DNA of 36,845 nucleotides from Ferruginibacter sp. (GTDB lineage: Bacteria > Bacteroidota > Bacteroidia > Chitinophagales > Chitinophagaceae), in the NCBI GenBank assembly GCA_025351645.1, contig JANXVN010000088.1, positions 1-36,845 on the forward strand, given 5' to 3'. Below the pieces are notes generated by a model that saw nothing but the letters and a program-made list of their open reading frames with translations, was not told the origin of the DNA and searched no databases. Numbering within the stretch: position 1 is the first letter of the stretch; each line of letters begins with the position of its first letter. Both the position numbers and the translations under genes were made by a program. This document shows positions 1 to 8,402 of this stretch, piece after piece.

Positions 1-477
1 GACCAAAGTAAAAAAGCCAGGGTGCCCACCAGCCCTAACCAATATACTAACCAAACCAGCGGCTTACCTTTAGATGAGTACCAAACGGAAGCAGCGTACA
101 TTAATAATAACCCGGCACAGTTTACGGATTTTAGCCTCCCATGGTCTTTAAGCTTATCCTATAGCCTTCAATATAGCAAATCTTATGTAGTGCAGTCTCA
201 AAGTTTTATAAGCAACCTTACCCAAAACTTAAACTGGAACAATACATTAAAGCTTACTGAAAAATGGCAGTTTGGCATTAGTGGGTATTATGATATTTCA
301 CAAGCCAAGTTAGGTACTATGACGATGACCATATCCCGTGAAATGCACTGCTGGCAATTGTCTATCAACATATCACCGGTTGGGCAGTACCGTTATTTTA
401 ATTTTTCTATAAGCCCAAAATCTGGTTTATTGAGGGATGTTAAGATTAACAGGTCCCGGCAGTATTATGAGTTGTAA
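1..477 (+). CDS. LptD-like LPS-assembly outer-membrane protein, C-terminal part (5' truncated by window)
   Basis: The reading frame is open from the first base, so this is the end of a larger gene; a GTG at 22 is not a credible start. The roughly 158 visible residues alternate polar and hydrophobic positions like beta-barrel strands. They end in the LptD-type C-terminus: a strand with TMTISREMHCWQLSINI, then FNFSISPKSGLLRDVKINR. Bacteroidota LptD-like proteins end in much the same way. Known LptD forms the outer-membrane barrel that inserts lipopolysaccharide. The assignment rests on the C-terminal motif only, since the N-terminal OstA-like region lies outside the window. A terminator-like inverted repeat begins immediately after the stop codon. 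Confidence 0.7.
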   Translation, partial: DQSKKARVPTSPNQYTNQTSGLPLDEYQTEAAYINNNPAQFTDFSLPWSLSLSYSLQYSKSYVVQSQSFISNLTQNLNWNNTLKLTEKWQFGISGYYDISQAKLGTMTMTISREMHCWQLSINISPVGQYRYFNFSISPKSGLLRDVKINRSRQYYEL

Positions 478-479
478 TA

Positions 480-581
480 TAGCCTCCCTGCCCTCCAAAG
501 GAGGGTTTCCGACTCTGCGAATTGTAAAAGACTTTTAAATTTGAATACGCTAGAACCCTCCTTTGGAGGGCAGGGAGGCTA
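480..581. repeat. Nested inverted repeat (REP/BIME-like intergenic element)
   Basis: A perfect 28-bp inverted repeat has arms at 480-507 and 554-581, separated by 46 bp. Each arm contains a smaller near-palindrome, CCCTCCAAAGGAGGG on the left and its complement on the right, so both a large cruciform and two small hairpins can form. It starts 3 bp after the LptD-like stop codon and could stop transcription in both directions, although there is no long T tract. GC-rich intergenic repeats of this sort are seen in many Bacteroidota genomes. Classing it as REP-like is inference. Confidence 0.6.
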
Positions 582-683
582 CATTTGGCAATCTGCTTTA
601 ATTTGCTACATTATGGTATTATTGGCTGCCCTGCCGGTAATATGACGTAACATGCTTATGGTTGTACAAATACTTATGGAATT

Positions 684-810
684 GAAGCGCCAGGGATTGA
701 AACGGAAATCCTTTTTTTGTCGGGCCGCCCGCAAAAAAAGATTGAAGTGAAAAGCCCGGCCGCAGGGGCGCCAATATAGTTATAAGTTAGGCGTTAGGAG
801 TTACGAGTTT
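684..810 (+). repeat. Structured intergenic element, copy 1 (outer frame plus T/A hairpin, with GTTAGGA tail)
   Basis: The element runs from GAAGCGCCAGGGATTG (684) to GGGGCGCC (ending 772), so its ends can pair (GCGCC with GGCGC). Inside, CTTTTTTTG (711-719) pairs perfectly with CAAAAAAAG (732-740), and the stem is extended by CGGG (721-724) with CCCG (728-731) around one bulged T. A tail at 777-810 carries GTTAGG units and matches the tail of the copy near 21564 at 30 of 34 positions. Two more copies of the outer frame occur at 11341 and 21427. It lies between the LptD-like gene and the DHH gene. The remainder of the 478-912 gap shows no gene. Function is unknown; it could be a mobile repeat or a structured RNA. 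Confidence 0.6.
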
Positions 811-907
811 GTTGGGCCAGATAGCAATTATTAAAATAACTTAGGTTGTAAAACCATGGGCCGAAACTTAACATAAAACAGAAAGTGAAAAACTAAAAAT
901 TTTCAAC

Positions 908-915
908 TACTTTTG
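908..915 (+). promoter_or_regulatory. Bacteroidota -7 box (TACTTTTG) of the DHH gene
   Basis: TACTTTTG matches the Bacteroidota sigma-factor -7 consensus TAnnTTTG. It ends 9 bp before the ATG at 925, implying a leader of only a few nucleotides. No clear -33 TTG was seen. It supports ATG 925 over the in-frame TTG at 913, which lies inside the box. Confidence 0.5.
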
Positions 916-924
916 CGCCGCTTT

Positions 925-1944
925 ATGCAGTCACTCCAACACATATTTCCATTATTATCCCAGCCTCGTAAGGTTGTGATAACCACCCACCAGAAGCCGG
1001 ATGGCGATGCGATGGGCTCATCTTTAGGGCTTTATCATTTTTTGATTCAGTTTGGGCATGCCGTTACGGTGATTTCCCCAACAAACTGGGCCAACTTTTT
1101 AGCCTGGATGCCCGGTACAAAAAACGTACTGGATTATGAAAGGCAGACAGATGACGCCAATAAGGCTATAGCCAATGCAGACTGGTTGTTTTGCCTTGAT
1201 TTTAATACCCTTAGCCGTACCAAGCGGATGGAGGAAAATTTAGGCAACGCTACCGGTGAAAGGATTTTAATAGACCATCACCAGGAACCACAGGTAGATA
1301 AATTTGCTTATGGCGAAAGCGATACCAGCAAAAGCAGTACCTGCGAAATGGTGTACGATTTTATTATAGATAGCGGCAATAGCGACAAAATAAATGCGGC
1401 CATTGGGGAATGCTTGTACGCAGGCGTGATGACAGATACAGGCTCGTTCAGGTTTCCGGCAACAACGGCCAGCGTACATAGGATGGTTGCCACCCTAAAG
1501 GATAAAGGGCTGGAGCACGGGATGGTGCATGAAAATTTATTTGATAATTTTTTAGAGAACAAGTTTCGTTTTTTAGGTAATGTTTTGCTGAATAGGATGG
1601 AAGTTTTTTATGAATACAATACGGCGCTAATAGCTATTCCGCAAACCGACCTTATTAAATTTAATATTAAGACAGGCGATACAGAAGGACTGGTAAATTA
1701 TCCATTAGGCATAAAGGGCATAAAATTAGCTGCCATAATTATTGACAGGGGCGAGGAGCGTAAAAGTTCGTTTAGGAGCAAAGGCGGTTTTGATGTAAAT
1801 ACCTTTGCCCGTAATTATTTTAACGGTGGTGGCCATTTCAATGCAGCAGGCGGCCAAAATAAAGAACCGCTTGAAGAAGTAGTAGCTAAATTTGTAGCCG
1901 CTATGAAGGAAAGCAGGGAACAACTAAGCAATTATCAATTTTAA
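925..1944 (+). CDS. nrnA: DHH-family phosphoesterase (NrnA-like oligoribonuclease / pAp phosphatase)
   Basis: This 339-residue protein has the full set of DHH/DHHA1 motifs in order: HQKPDGDAMGSS near the N-terminus, LFCLDFN, LIDHHQEP (the DHH signature that ligates catalytic Mn2+), GVMTDTGSFRFP, and the C-terminal GGGHFNAAGG of the DHHA1 substrate-binding domain. Length fits the NrnA/RecJ-like small phosphoesterases, which degrade short RNA oligomers and dephosphorylate 3',5'-pAp; which activity dominates here cannot be read from sequence. ATG 925 is chosen because a -7 box covers the alternative TTG at 913. The FKBP lipoprotein starts 15 bp downstream, so the two are probably co-transcribed up to the terminator near 3018. 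Confidence 0.9.
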   Translation: MQSLQHIFPLLSQPRKVVITTHQKPDGDAMGSSLGLYHFLIQFGHAVTVISPTNWANFLAWMPGTKNVLDYERQTDDANKAIANADWLFCLDFNTLSRTKRMEENLGNATGERILIDHHQEPQVDKFAYGESDTSKSSTCEMVYDFIIDSGNSDKINAAIGECLYAGVMTDTGSFRFPATTASVHRMVATLKDKGLEHGMVHENLFDNFLENKFRFLGNVLLNRMEVFYEYNTALIAIPQTDLIKFNIKTGDTEGLVNYPLGIKGIKLAAIIIDRGEERKSSFRSKGGFDVNTFARNYFNGGGHFNAAGGQNKEPLEEVVAKFVAAMKESREQLSNYQF

Positions 1945-1959
1945 AAAATACAAAAACAC

Positions 1960-2997
1960 ATGAAGCAATTTTTTTATTTATTAGCTGTATCTACAGTGTT
2001 ATTAGCAAGTTGCACCCAGGCTTTTAAGAAAAGCGATAAGGGTATGCAATACAAACTTATTTCCGATGGTAAAGGAAAGGTCATACAAAACGGCAACTTT
2101 TTTGAAATTCAGTATGAGCAGACTTACGAAGGTGCTGGCCTTACAAATAAAAAAGATTCATCTTTGTTGGATTCCCGCAAATTTGGTAATCAGATAGCAA
2201 CTATGGATTCTGCAGGCATGCCTCCTGCTTACTACAAAATATTTAGCCAGGTAAGAAAAGGCGATAGTATTATTGTAAAGCAATTGGTTGACAGTATTAT
2301 GAAAGAAGGCAGCCAAACACCACCATTTATGAAGAAAGGCGGCAACCTGGTTGCTTACTACAAAATTGTAAATATTTTTACTAGTAAAGAGGCTGCTGAC
2401 AGTGCCTACAAGGTACAGATGGAGCAAAAGAAAGTGAAAGATTCTATTAACTCAATTGGCCAGCTTAAGAAAGATGACAAGACAATCAGCGATTACCTTG
2501 CCGCTAAAAATATTAAAGCTACCAAGACTGAAAAAGGTACTTACGTAGAAATTTTACAAGAAGGCACTGGTGTAAAAGTTACCGATTCTGTTGGTGTTAA
2601 AATGAAATACACGGGCAAAAGCTTTGATGGCAAGGCGTTTGATTCTAATGTAGATTCTCAGTTTAACCACATGGAATTGTTACCTGTAAATATGTGGGCC
2701 CCACGTGTTATACCAGGCTGGGTTGAAGGCTTGCGTATGCTTTCTAAAGGCACAAAAGCACGTTTCTATATCCCTTCTTCTTTAGGTTATGGTTCACAAG
2801 GCCAGATGCCCGCCATTAAGCCTGACGAAAACTTGATTTTTGATGTAGAAGTAGTTGAGGTTACTGATAAAAAAACAGCTATGGCAGATGAAATGGCCAT
2901 GCAACAAAAAATGATGCAGCAGCAGCAGGCAATGCAGCAGATGCAACAAAAAATGAAAGGCGCTCAAGGCCAGGGCCAACCACAGCCTCAGCATTAA
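1960..2997 (+). CDS. FKBP-type peptidyl-prolyl isomerase lipoprotein
   Basis: The 345-residue product starts with a lipoprotein signal (MKQFFYLLAVSTVLLASC, lipobox LASC), so it should be anchored in an envelope membrane facing the periplasm. Residues ~25-140 look like a degenerate first FKBP-like module. Residues ~170-305 are a recognisable FKBP domain: VGVKMKYTGKSFDGKAFDSN, VIPGWVEGLRMLSKGTKARF, IPSSLGYGSQG and LIFDVEVVEV. The last ~40 residues are a low-complexity Met/Gln-rich tail encoded by CAG/CAA/ATG runs, then GQGQPQPQH. It probably assists folding of exported proteins. It sits 15 bp after the DHH gene, in a likely two-gene operon ended by a strong terminator. Confidence 0.88.
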   Translation: MKQFFYLLAVSTVLLASCTQAFKKSDKGMQYKLISDGKGKVIQNGNFFEIQYEQTYEGAGLTNKKDSSLLDSRKFGNQIATMDSAGMPPAYYKIFSQVRKGDSIIVKQLVDSIMKEGSQTPPFMKKGGNLVAYYKIVNIFTSKEAADSAYKVQMEQKKVKDSINSIGQLKKDDKTISDYLAAKNIKATKTEKGTYVEILQEGTGVKVTDSVGVKMKYTGKSFDGKAFDSNVDSQFNHMELLPVNMWAPRVIPGWVEGLRMLSKGTKARFYIPSSLGYGSQGQMPAIKPDENLIFDVEVVEVTDKKTAMADEMAMQQKMMQQQQAMQQMQQKMKGAQGQGQPQPQH

Positions 2998-3017
2998 AAT
3001 ATAATTTATGTAAGAAA

Positions 3018-3048
3018 AGCAGCCTATTTAAATGGGCTGCTTTTTTTG
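3018..3048 (+). terminator. Intrinsic terminator after the FKBP gene
   Basis: AGCAGCC (3018-3024) pairs with GGCTGCT (3035-3041), and the intervening bases extend the stem through ATTT/AAAT with one T-G wobble. Seven T residues follow directly. It ends the DHH-FKBP unit and separates it from the convergent relic on the minus strand. Confidence 0.85.
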
Positions 3049-3096
3049 TTTTAACAAAGTTATGTATCGTACCACTAAGTTAAGTGGGTTGCGTTT

Positions 3097-5738
3097 TTAT
3101 CTTACACTAAGCCACTCTTCAAGGGTTCTTACTACCAGTATGATAAGCAGGAGGCTATCCTTTATATTTTCTGTTTTGTTGTTGGTGGCATTGGTATAGC
3201 TAAATATCCACATATAGGTGCTTGCCTCTTGAGGCACTCCTTTAAAAGTGCCATCTCATCCATGCTGCTTATTAGTATCTTGAAATAAAAGCTGGCCGTA
3301 ACGGTTGTATATAACAAGCTTGAAATTGATGGTTGGTTCGCCCGGGCTTACTTTAAAAAAATCGTTTAAGCCATACGCCGTATCTGTACCTAAAAAAAAA
3401 TAAGGTATTGCATTAAAAAGCACATTGATGGTATCTGTGGCCGTGCAACCGTTTGTGGCTACTTTTACATTATATTGCCCCCTATTATTTACAATTATCG
3501 AAGCTGCGGTTGAACCATTGCGCCATTGATAAGCGGGATTGGGCACATTGGCTGCGAGTGTAAGGCTGTTGCCCTGGCAAAGGGATGTATCTGCGCCTAA
3601 CGCAACCTGGTCTGCTGTTACATAACTTACCACTATGCTGTCTCCTTTGGAACATCCATTTTTGGAAATATTTAGCCAATAGGTGCCTGGCAGTGAAACA
3701 TTGTAAGTTGCGTCGGTGCTATTGTCTTGCTACAGGTATTGTGCACAGGCAACTACCGGGCCTAGCAGCAACGATTGCCCGTTGCATAGGGTAGTGTCTT
3801 TTGGAAAGGAAAATATAATAGGCAGGTTAAAAGCAATATTTATAGTATCGAATTTAGGGCATCCGTTGTTGGAGATTTCTGCTACCACAGAATAGCTGCC
3901 TGTTTTTTTTACCCAGATAGAATCCGTTGTTTCTCCGGTGCTACAAACACAATTGACAGTATTGTCATAATCGTACACACAAAATTTGCTGCGAATCGAT
4001 TGGGCACAGCACTATATCGCTGCCCAGGCCAACATACGGAACTGGCAACACGGTAACATTGATGGAATCTATCTTTCGCAACCGCCGCAGCTATCTTGTA
4101 ACATACGCACATAATATTTTGAAGTACCTTCTATTAATATGCTATCTGATATACCGGTTATGTAAGTTGGCCCATCCTGATATTTGTTCGACCATTCGTA
4201 AATGCCATTGTTTACGGAAAGTTTTATCTTGAAAGAGTTACCGGCACAAAAACTAGTGCCTGTAGGAAACGCGTACAATATCCTTTTTGCGGGATCTTTT
4301 ATTTCCACTAGTTCTTTTACCGATTCAATAAATACATTGGCCGAATTGCTTAATGAAGCAGTTACCTGATAAAAACCGGGCGCAGAAAATACATGGCTGG
4401 CATTTTGTGAAAGGGCAGTTTTTTGGCTTCCTGATGAAGGTTGCAAAATTCCATTGGATATTTATTATGGTATCGTTCATTATTGAAAAATTTAGAGGGT
4501 CAGGATGGCAGCCTCCTGAATAGACGATATTGTTTTTTGGGCTTCTCCATATCGTGCTGATAAAAGGAAGGAAGCGATACTCCTGAACCTGATTGCGTAG
4601 TTACCGAGTTTGAATTAAATTTAGCAGAAGTACCTCTTCTTTTAGGAAAATCTATAGAAAGAAGAAAATCGCCTGCTTGCCTGAAATGTATTTTTTTATC
4701 AGGCGCTACTTGAATGTTGCCCCAATAATTGAAATAACAAAAAGAGAAAATGTTGCCCAGCACAACAGCATACCGTTGTAAAGAAACTGAATCAGTATAA
4801 CAAAGGTCGTATTGAATAATAACGAAAGACGCAAAGCCACAAGGCTGCAGGCCTGTAGCAATAGTAGTACCTACTGCATACAGCAACTTATTATCTGGCG
4901 AAAATTCAAAAAAACTTACGGCCCCTGTAACATTGTGCCTGGATTTTATTTTGGTAGATACGCTGCCTGTATGGATATCAAAATTAAAAACTTCAAAAAA
5001 AATAGTATAGTAAATAAAATACGAGGGATAGTAAGTGGAAGTGCTTCCAACGAACATGTTACCATCGGGCGAAGCTTTCAATGTAGTGAAATTATACTCG
5101 TTACTGACAGAGTTTAAGCCAGCTTTGCTTATTTGTAATGCTGCACTAATGCCGCTGGCATCAAAAAGGCTTGAAGTAAATAAATCGGCCCTGTACTTGT
5201 TGGTAACAATCTAAATATCATCCGTGCCTTTTTTATTGATTATTGTATAACCATAAGAAATAGAAAGATCGATAATATTGTCCGCATCTATTACCTGCCA
5301 CAGGCCGTCATTAAACGACATTCTATAGCCGCATAATACAAAGAATATATTTTGCTGTTTGTCTGCCGTGGATAAAATAAAAGGAACTTGGAGTTGCTTC
5401 CTGGATATTTTACTGTCAGCACATTATTATCGCCACCATTAAAAATAGGCGTCGGCCCAGGCATAGGCTGGTAATTTTTATCGAGCACAGGAGAAGATAA
5501 GGCACCGGTATAAATAAAAAGCAGGTTACCGTTGGCATCGCTCATGGACGTTTCTAGGGGCGATGCCTGAATTACTACTAGGTATGCCTGTAATTTGCAC
5601 CGGTGTAACGGTATTGAATGATAGGCCTTGTGAAGGGGCGAAAAACTAATTGCTGGTTTCTTTTTGCGTAAGGCCAGTAAAAGATATGAAACAAAAAATT
5701 AAAAGGACAAAGCCAGGCCGCAGCTGTTTTTTTATCAA
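3097..5738 (-). pseudogene. Decayed gliding-motility-type (CHU_C, T9SS type B) secreted protein
   Basis: Piecing together minus-strand frames gives one large secreted protein. It has a signal-peptide-like start at TTG 5738 (IKKQLRPGFVLLIFCF) and a propeller-like N-terminal region (SMSDANGNLLF, SPDNKLLYAVG). PKD/immunoglobulin-like repeats follow (FSAPGFYQVTASLS; DTSLCQGNSLTLAANVPNP), then a shortened CHU_C end (GLNDFFKV, VIYNRYGQLLFQ, DGTFKGVPQEA). CHU_C-ending proteins are type 9 secretion substrates. The gene is broken by four in-frame stops (5646-5648, 5211-5213, 3730-3732, 3256-3258) and about six frameshifts (near 5565, 5322, 4537, 4450, 4075, 3980). The usual N-terminal part of CHU_C is missing, consistent with an internal deletion. 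It cannot make a working product as written. Confidence 0.85.
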
Positions 5739-5780
5739 ATATATTTTAATTTAATAACGATGCCACTACTATTATTCTAT

Positions 5781-6611
5781 TTACCCATTTTTATAATACT
5801 CCATCAACACCACCGCTTCCCTCGCTTCCTTTACATCATGCACCCGTAAAATAGCTGCGCCATTTTGTAATGCCAGTGTATTTAAAACCGTGGTGCCGTT
5901 TAAGGCTTCGCCAGATGTGATGCCCAGCGTTTTGTAGATAGTGCCTTTTCTTGAAATACCTGCCAGTATGGGTTTGCCGAGCATTTTAAAAACAGACAGG
6001 TTTTTTAATAACGTAAAATTATGTGCCGCCGTTTTTGCAAAACCAAAGCCAGGGTCGATGATGACATCCTTTATACCTACTCTTGCACAATCGGCTATCT
6101 TTTTAATAAAATAATCCAGTACCTCTTTTGTAACATCATCATAATGAGCCAGCGATTGCATATTATCCGGCGATCCTTTCATGTGCATGCATATGTAGGG
6201 CACGCCTAATGCGCCCACCATTGGCAGCATAGCGTTATCCATTTCACCGCCACTGATATCGTTCACAATGGAAGCACCTGCATCAATAGCTGCGGCCGCA
6301 ACTTTGCTGTGATAAGTATCTATCGAGATAATACAATCGGGGTGTTTTTTGATGAGCAGTTTTATTGCCGGCTCAACTCTTTCAATTTCTTCTTCGGCGC
6401 TGATGCGTTGGCTTCCGGGGCGGGAGCTTTGTCCGCCAATATCTAGTATATCGGCGCCTTCGTACAGCATTTTATCTGCCAGCGCAATGGTAGCAACCAT
6501 GCCTTTTTGTAAATGGCTTTCGTAGAAACTATCTGGGGTAGCATTTATAATGCCCATCACCAATGGTTTATCTATCACCAATAATTTTCCTTTGCAGTTA
6601 AGTGTGTACAT
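5781..6611 (-). CDS. folP: Dihydropteroate synthase
   Basis: The enzyme condenses p-aminobenzoate with dihydropterin pyrophosphate to form dihydropteroate in folate synthesis; it is the sulfonamide target. The 276-residue protein has the family motifs in order: MGIINATPDSF, DIGGQSSRPG, IDTYHSKVA, VNDISGG, MHMKGSPDNMQ, DPGFGFAKTAAHN, GISRKG and RVHDV at the C-terminal end. Length and motif order are normal, so it should be active. ATG 6611 directly precedes a conserved beta-strand and needs no extension. It is divergent from the DUF1599 gene, and their promoter boxes overlap face to face. No other folate gene is in the window. Confidence 0.96.
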   Translation of the reverse strand: MYTLNCKGKLLVIDKPLVMGIINATPDSFYESHLQKGMVATIALADKMLYEGADILDIGGQSSRPGSQRISAEEEIERVEPAIKLLIKKHPDCIISIDTYHSKVAAAAIDAGASIVNDISGGEMDNAMLPMVGALGVPYICMHMKGSPDNMQSLAHYDDVTKEVLDYFIKKIADCARVGIKDVIIDPGFGFAKTAAHNFTLLKNLSVFKMLGKPILAGISRKGTIYKTLGITSGEALNGTTVLNTLALQNGAAILRVHDVKEAREAVVLMEYYKNG

Positions 6612-6625
6612 CAGGCAGAATCAAG

Positions 6626-6648
6626 TATTTTTGACAGTAACAAAAATA
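6626..6648. promoter_or_regulatory. Face-to-face divergent -7 boxes for folP and the DUF1599 gene
   Basis: TATTTTTG at 6626-6633 reads rightward to the gene at 6666. The identical box on the minus strand (plus-strand CAAAAATA, 6641-6648) reads leftward to folP at 6611. Both fit TAnnTTTG and are only 7 bp apart, so each predicted start site falls within or beside the other promoter. Confidence 0.5.
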
Positions 6649-6665
6649 ACCACATTCAACAAATT

Positions 6666-7214
6666 ATGAACACTAAAGAACAATACGGCGCCGTTATAAT
6701 GACTTGCGAAGAAATTTTTTTAAAGAAAACAATTGATTACGGCACGTCCTGGCGTGTTTACCGAACCATTTCTGTGGTAGACCAAATCTATATAAAAGCA
6801 AAGCGCATCCGTACTATACAGGAAAAAGGCGTACAAAGGATTGGTGATGATATTGTAAGCGAATTTAAAGGCATGCTAAATTATGCCATCATTGGCTTGA
6901 TTCAATTAGATAAGCAAACCGATGAAACTGAATTAATGCCGGTTGATGAAGTTGCGGCTTTATATGAAGAAAAAGTAGCTATTGCCAAAAAACTAATGGA
7001 AGATAAGAACCACGACTATGGCGAAGCCTGGCGGGATATGAGCCAGGAAAGCTTTACAGATTTAATACTGGCAAAGCTGCTGCGCATAAAGCAAATTATA
7101 AAAAATGATGGCGAAACAATTATGAGCGAAGGTATTGATGCCAACTATTTCGATATAATGAACTACGCCGTTTTTGCGTTGATATTAATAGGTGAGGGCA
7201 AACATCCTAATTAA
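6666..7214 (+). CDS. DUF1599 protein with two internal repeats
   Basis: This 182-residue protein consists of two similar halves. The first has FLKKTIDYGTSWRVYR followed by ARRI-type basic residues (KAKRIRTIQEKG) and MLNYAIIGLIQL. The second has LMEDKNHDYGEAWRDMS, LLRIKQI and IMNYAVFALILIG. The repeated DYGxxWR signature matches DUF1599, which has been grouped with nucleotide-modification-associated domains; its biochemical role is not established. No signal peptide or membrane segment is seen, so it should be cytosolic. It is divergent from folP and followed after 48 bp by the DoxX-like gene, an arrangement common in Bacteroidota. Confidence 0.8.
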   Translation: MNTKEQYGAVIMTCEEIFLKKTIDYGTSWRVYRTISVVDQIYIKAKRIRTIQEKGVQRIGDDIVSEFKGMLNYAIIGLIQLDKQTDETELMPVDEVAALYEEKVAIAKKLMEDKNHDYGEAWRDMSQESFTDLILAKLLRIKQIIKNDGETIMSEGIDANYFDIMNYAVFALILIGEGKHPN

Positions 7215-7262
7215 ATTTCAGCTGACGTTTTAACAATAGTATCGATAAAGAAAAATATAATT

Positions 7263-8402
7263 ATGAAAGTAAGTGTAACCATTGCAAGGATATTGGTAGG
7301 CGTTTTATTTATTTTTTCTGGTTTGATAAAAGCCATCGACCCTCTGGGATTAACTTATAAAATGCAGGAATTTTTTGAAGTATGGGGCAGGGATGGCTAC
7401 TTTACTTGGCTGATGAATTGGGTGTATAATTATGCCTTTATTTTTTCTGTAATTATGATAACGCTGGAAATTGTACTTGGTGTAGCGTTGTTGACAGGAT
7501 GGAAAAAAAAGTTAATACTCAGGTTATTATTATTGCTGATGCTGTTCTTTACTTTTCTTACCAGTTATGTTTTATTTAGTGGCAAGATAGCCACCTGTGG
7601 CTGTTTTGGCGATTGTATACCTATTACGCCTATACAGACTTTTACAAAAGATATTATCCTTTTGCTGCTGATTATTTTTTTATTGTACGGTGAAAAGTAT
7701 GTGGTGCCATTGTTTAAAAATATGGTGCCAGGCGCACTGGTATTTTTAAGTGTAGTTGCGGTTATTTTGTTACAGGCACACGTTGTAAAACATCTTCCTT
7801 TAAAAGATTGCCTGCCCTTTAAAAAAGGCAACGATTTGTTGAAGTTGAGGTTGATGCCTGCAGATGCTATCCCTGATAAGTTCGAGAATAGTTTTATTTA
7901 CAAAAAAAATAACGAGCAAAAAACTTTTACTGTGGATAAATTGCCAGATAGCAGCTGGACCTATATAGACCGCAAACAAATATTGGTAAAAAAAGGAAAG
8001 AACAATGTGCCATTGATAAATGATTTCTCGCTAACAGATTCAGCCGGAGTTGATGCTACGGAAACCTTGCTAAGCCAAAGCGGCGATTATTATTTATTCT
8101 TTTTAAAAGATATGGAAAGCAGCACCGTAAAATGGAGCACTGCTTTTATAAACCTTTGGCAAAAAGCAAAACAACAAAACAAGCCACTCTATATTGTAAC
8201 TGCCGACAAGGCTGCCGCTAACCACTTTTTTAATGAGTTAAATAAATACAATTTGCCTATTTATACTTGCGATGCCACAGCCATTAAAACCGCAGCCAGG
8301 GCTAACCCTACGTTATTTTTGATGAAGGGCCCGGTAGTGCAGGGTAAGTGGAGCTGGGCAGATATTGGGGAAGCGGTTAAGGAATTAAAAATTATGAAGT
8401 AA
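7263..8402 (+). CDS. DoxX/MauE-like membrane protein with a thioredoxin-fold-like C-terminal domain (BT_3928 type)
   Basis: The 379-residue protein starts with a DoxX-like membrane region: RILVGVLFIFSGLIKAIDP, then hydrophobic segments near 55-78, 82-105, 125-142 and 150-170. After the third segment lies ATCGCFGDC, with cysteines 112, 114 and 118, as in MauE/VKOR-like quinone-linked disulfide proteins. The soluble C-terminal half (~180-379) has thioredoxin-like features: a strand GDYYLFFLKD at the usual active-site position and ANPTLFLM resembling the cis-proline loop, but no CxxC. The family is often found next to folP/DUF1599. A role in envelope redox chemistry is plausible but unproven. 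Confidence 0.75.
   Translation: MKVSVTIARILVGVLFIFSGLIKAIDPLGLTYKMQEFFEVWGRDGYFTWLMNWVYNYAFIFSVIMITLEIVLGVALLTGWKKKLILRLLLLLMLFFTFLTSYVLFSGKIATCGCFGDCIPITPIQTFTKDIILLLLIIFLLYGEKYVVPLFKNMVPGALVFLSVVAVILLQAHVVKHLPLKDCLPFKKGNDLLKLRLMPADAIPDKFENSFIYKKNNEQKTFTVDKLPDSSWTYIDRKQILVKKGKNNVPLINDFSLTDSAGVDATETLLSQSGDYYLFFLKDMESSTVKWSTAFINLWQKAKQQNKPLYIVTADKAAANHFFNELNKYNLPIYTCDATAIKTAARANPTLFLMKGPVVQGKWSWADIGEAVKELKIMK

Noticed and set aside
2880-2994. CAG/CAA-rich end of the FKBP gene as a functional microsatellite
   Set aside because: It encodes a Met/Gln-rich tail in frame, with mixed codons; low-complexity tails are common in such lipoproteins and no slippage evidence is visible.
3097-5738. Stop codons in the secreted-protein relic read as tryptophan (genetic-code reassignment or recoding)
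   Set aside because: Other tryptophans in the same relic are encoded by TGG, TAG/TAA/TGA end neighbouring genes normally, and frameshifts accompany the stops. Decay explains everything.
3097-5738. Breaks in the relic as mere sequencing errors in homopolymers
   Set aside because: Some frameshifts do fall in short homopolymers, but four base substitutions to stops and a shortened CHU_C domain cannot be explained this way, and no neighbouring gene shows such errors.
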